A stretch of DNA of 64,000 nt. It comes from Impatiens glandulifera. Taxonomy: Eukaryota > Streptophyta > Magnoliopsida > Ericales > Balsaminaceae. The notes beneath the pieces are model-generated. The model searched no databases and had not been told where the DNA came from. It saw nothing but the letters and a program-made list of their open reading frames with translations. Shown in pieces: positions 61,721-64,000 of the stretch. The position numbers were made by a program, and so were the translations under genes. The number at the start of each line of letters is the position of its first letter. Positions within the stretch are counted from its first letter, which is position 1. Where the stretch lies: assembly GCF_907164915.1 (NCBI RefSeq), contig NC_061862.1, positions 61,133,068 through 61,197,067 on the forward strand. The letters are read 5' to 3'.

Positions 61721-62104
61721 TGATAATTTCCCCTTTTTGAATCATTCCATTTGGTGGAGTAACAAAAGAAATATATATTTTAACATTTGTTTTTTCAAAT
61801 GATTGACCACCTTTTTGGAAACGTTAATGGACAATCGACATATTCTCTCACAACACTCAGAATTATAAGATTCAAAAGAAAGGGGAAATATTTTATTTCA
61901 TTTCCATTGTGTTTCTTCATGCAGCTATTCTATTTATAATAGAACAATTTTTTTTTAAACTTCTAAAACCTCATTGACTCTTAAACTTTTAAAATTAACG
62001 TTTATTAAGAAACCTATTAAACAAAAGATAACAACTTCTACTATTAACTAGACCTTAAACTTTCAGACGACTCTTTGATTTCTTAATTAATTTTATTTTC
62101 AACA
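61721..62104 (-). repeat. 3' LTR of the last copia element, approximate
   Basis: On the minus strand starts TGTTGAAAATAAAATTAATT after the polypurine-like TTTACGGGAGAG at about 62112. Contains a TATA-like CTATTATAAATAGAAT near 61935. The inner end is not fixed. Confidence 0.5.
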
Positions 62105-64000
62105 CTCTCCCGTAAAATTAATTATTCTCCATGATTCTAAGTATACTCCTCATTCTACTAAAAACCTCCACTCTAAGAGGCTTTGTAAAATATCTGCAAC
62201 TTGATCAACATATTTTACATATTCAAGTCTAATCTCTTTTTTGTAACACTCTCTCAGATGAAGTGATAGCGTGTATCGATGTGTTTACTTCGATCATGAA
62301 AAACATGTTTCCTAGATAGAGCTTGAGTAGACTTGTTGTCGACAAAATTTGTGGACGCTTCATTCTTTAACAAACCTATATCCTTCAACATTCTTCTTAG
62401 CCAGATTGTGTGACAAACGCATGTTGTCATCGCAACATATTAGCTTCACAAAATGATTGAGAGACTATTGCTTATTTATTCGAAGTTCACAAAATTACAT
62501 TAGACCCCATAAAAAAACACAAATCTAGTTGTTCTCTTCCGATCATCTATATCTCTAACAAAATCACTATCGGAATATCCAACAAGTTAAAGTTAATTGG
62601 ACGATGAATAAACTAGTCCAAAATCAATAGTACATTTTAAATATCTCAAAATCCTCTTTGTTGCCTTCATGTGCTCTGTCGTGGGCACCTGCATAAATTG
62701 ACAAATAATTTCCACACTAAAAAGAATATTTGACCGATTACATGTCAAATAACTTAGTCATCGAACAAAACTTTTGAATAGTGTGGGATCCAATTTTTCT
62801 CCCTTTTTATCCTTGCTCAATTTAACTCCAACCTCCATAGGAGTAGCCACCGATTTACTATTTGACATATTGAATCTATTAAGAGTTTCCTTCACATATG
62901 CTTGTTGCCCAACAAAAATTCCATCATCCGATTGACACACTTATAATTCGAGGTAAATGACATTAAGCCAATATATGTCGTCTCAAATTCTCGGGCCATA
63001 TCATTCTTAAAATCTTCAAAAAGACTCAGATTATTTCATGTGAAAATAATATCATCCACGTATAGGTAAACGATCAAACAATATTCATTTTTATCCATTT
63101 TACATAAAATGCATACTCATGTGGACATATTTCAAATCACTTCTCACGAAAATAAGCATCAATCCGACTATATCTTTCGTGATCCTTCATTAGTGTTTCC
63201 ACTTAATGAAGATGCACTAGTAGATGTGTTCATTGTCATCGTAGGAAACACGAGTTTCCGTGTTTCTTCTCCTTGGTTATTCTCATCGAAGAATGAGAAG
63301 AATTCGTTGACAAAATCTTCATGTACTTCCCAATTCCAAGAAGCATGTTCATCAAACTTCATATCACGACTCACAACAATCTTTCTGTTGATAGGATTAT
63401 AGAGCTTGTACCCCTTTGATTTTCTGTCATAGCTGATGACCAAAAACGTCTCGCTTTTATCATGAAGTTTGGTTCTCTCTTGCTCCGGCACATGATTGTA
63501 AGTAATACTCCTAAAAATCCTTAGGTTAGATGCATATGACTTCTTTCCGCTCTAAGCTTCAATTGGTGTTAGGTCTTTCACGCTTTGGGTGGGACAACGG
63601 TTGAGGAGATACACTAAACAAGCTACTACTTCCATACAAAATTCTTGTGGAATCTTATTATGTATCATAATGCTCCAACCATGTTGAGGATGAACCGATT
63701 CTTTCTTTCAGCTATTCCATTTTGTTGTGGGGATCTTGGAGTTGTAAGGAAACGCCTCATTCCATTTTCTTCACAAAAACGGTTAAAGACATCATAAATA
63801 AGTTATCCCCCTTTATTGGTTCTAAACTCCGAATCATATAGCCAGACTCTTTATCCACCAAAGTTCTAAAATTCTTAAAAGTATCAAAACTTTTAGATTT
63901 TTCTTTCAAGAAATAAACCCAAGTCTTCTAACTAAAATTATCGATGAAAAGTAAGAAATAATTACTTTTACCATAAGACGATGGATTGATCGGTTCACAA
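62105..64000 (-). mobile_element. Decayed Ty1-copia element with an internal deletion, runs off the window
   Basis: Minus strand: integrase with many stops from 64000 to about 63540; integrase/RT linker at 63491-63168 (SYDRKSKGYKLYNPINRKIV); then a jump, near 63165, directly to the last part of the reverse transcriptase with YVDDI near 63060; the segment VGQQAYVKETLNRFNMSNSK near 62900; and RNase H remnants to about 62120. The central RT core is missing. Non-functional. Confidence 0.8.

Overview
This is a eukaryotic window from a flowering plant, most likely a dicot. The evidence is AT-rich intergenic DNA, GT-AG introns, a WUSCHEL-type homeobox gene, tandem histone H4 genes, a thaumatin-like gene, a plastid-type histidine biosynthesis gene, and abundant CACTA, Ty1-copia and Ty3-gypsy transposons. 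I cannot name the species.

Layout. 1-2915: the 3' part of an LTR element, with low-similarity ORFs followed by an LTR that carries a 15-copy minisatellite. 5519-6199: a two-exon WOX2-like homeobox gene. 7946-22869: two CACTA (En/Spm) transposons of one family in head-to-head inverted orientation. Element A, on the minus strand, is nearly intact. Element B, on the plus strand, is broken and lacks its 5' end. 22926-24463: a composite insertion holding two MITE-like units. 24617-24712: a stray MYB fragment.

24915-35218 is the main host-gene block. It holds a GT8 PGSIP-like membrane glycosyltransferase (minus), HISN2 histidine biosynthesis (minus), an HSP20-like alpha-crystallin-domain protein (plus) and a thaumatin-like protein (plus). 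36540-41816 holds three histone H4 genes with identical proteins, spaced about 2.5 kb. A fourth H4-type promoter at about 43600-43787 has no gene behind it.

45-64 kb is a graveyard of nested retrotransposons. A Ty3-gypsy (Ogre/Tat-like) gag remnant is split by a recent Ty1-copia element with 0.5 kb LTRs and a GAAGA target duplication. Next comes a solo LTR of the same minisatellite-bearing family seen at 1-2.9 kb, in opposite orientation. Then come two decayed minus-strand Ty1-copia elements, one interrupted by a 442-bp retroposon.

Most striking are the inverted CACTA pair, whose read-through transcript would form a kilobases-long hairpin able to seed silencing of its own family; the LTR family whose upstream part is built of hairpin-forming minisatellite units that diverged between copies; and the H4 array ending in an orphan promoter. 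The host genes have no evident operon-like relation; HISN2 and the HSP20-like gene are divergently transcribed from a 1.2 kb spacer.
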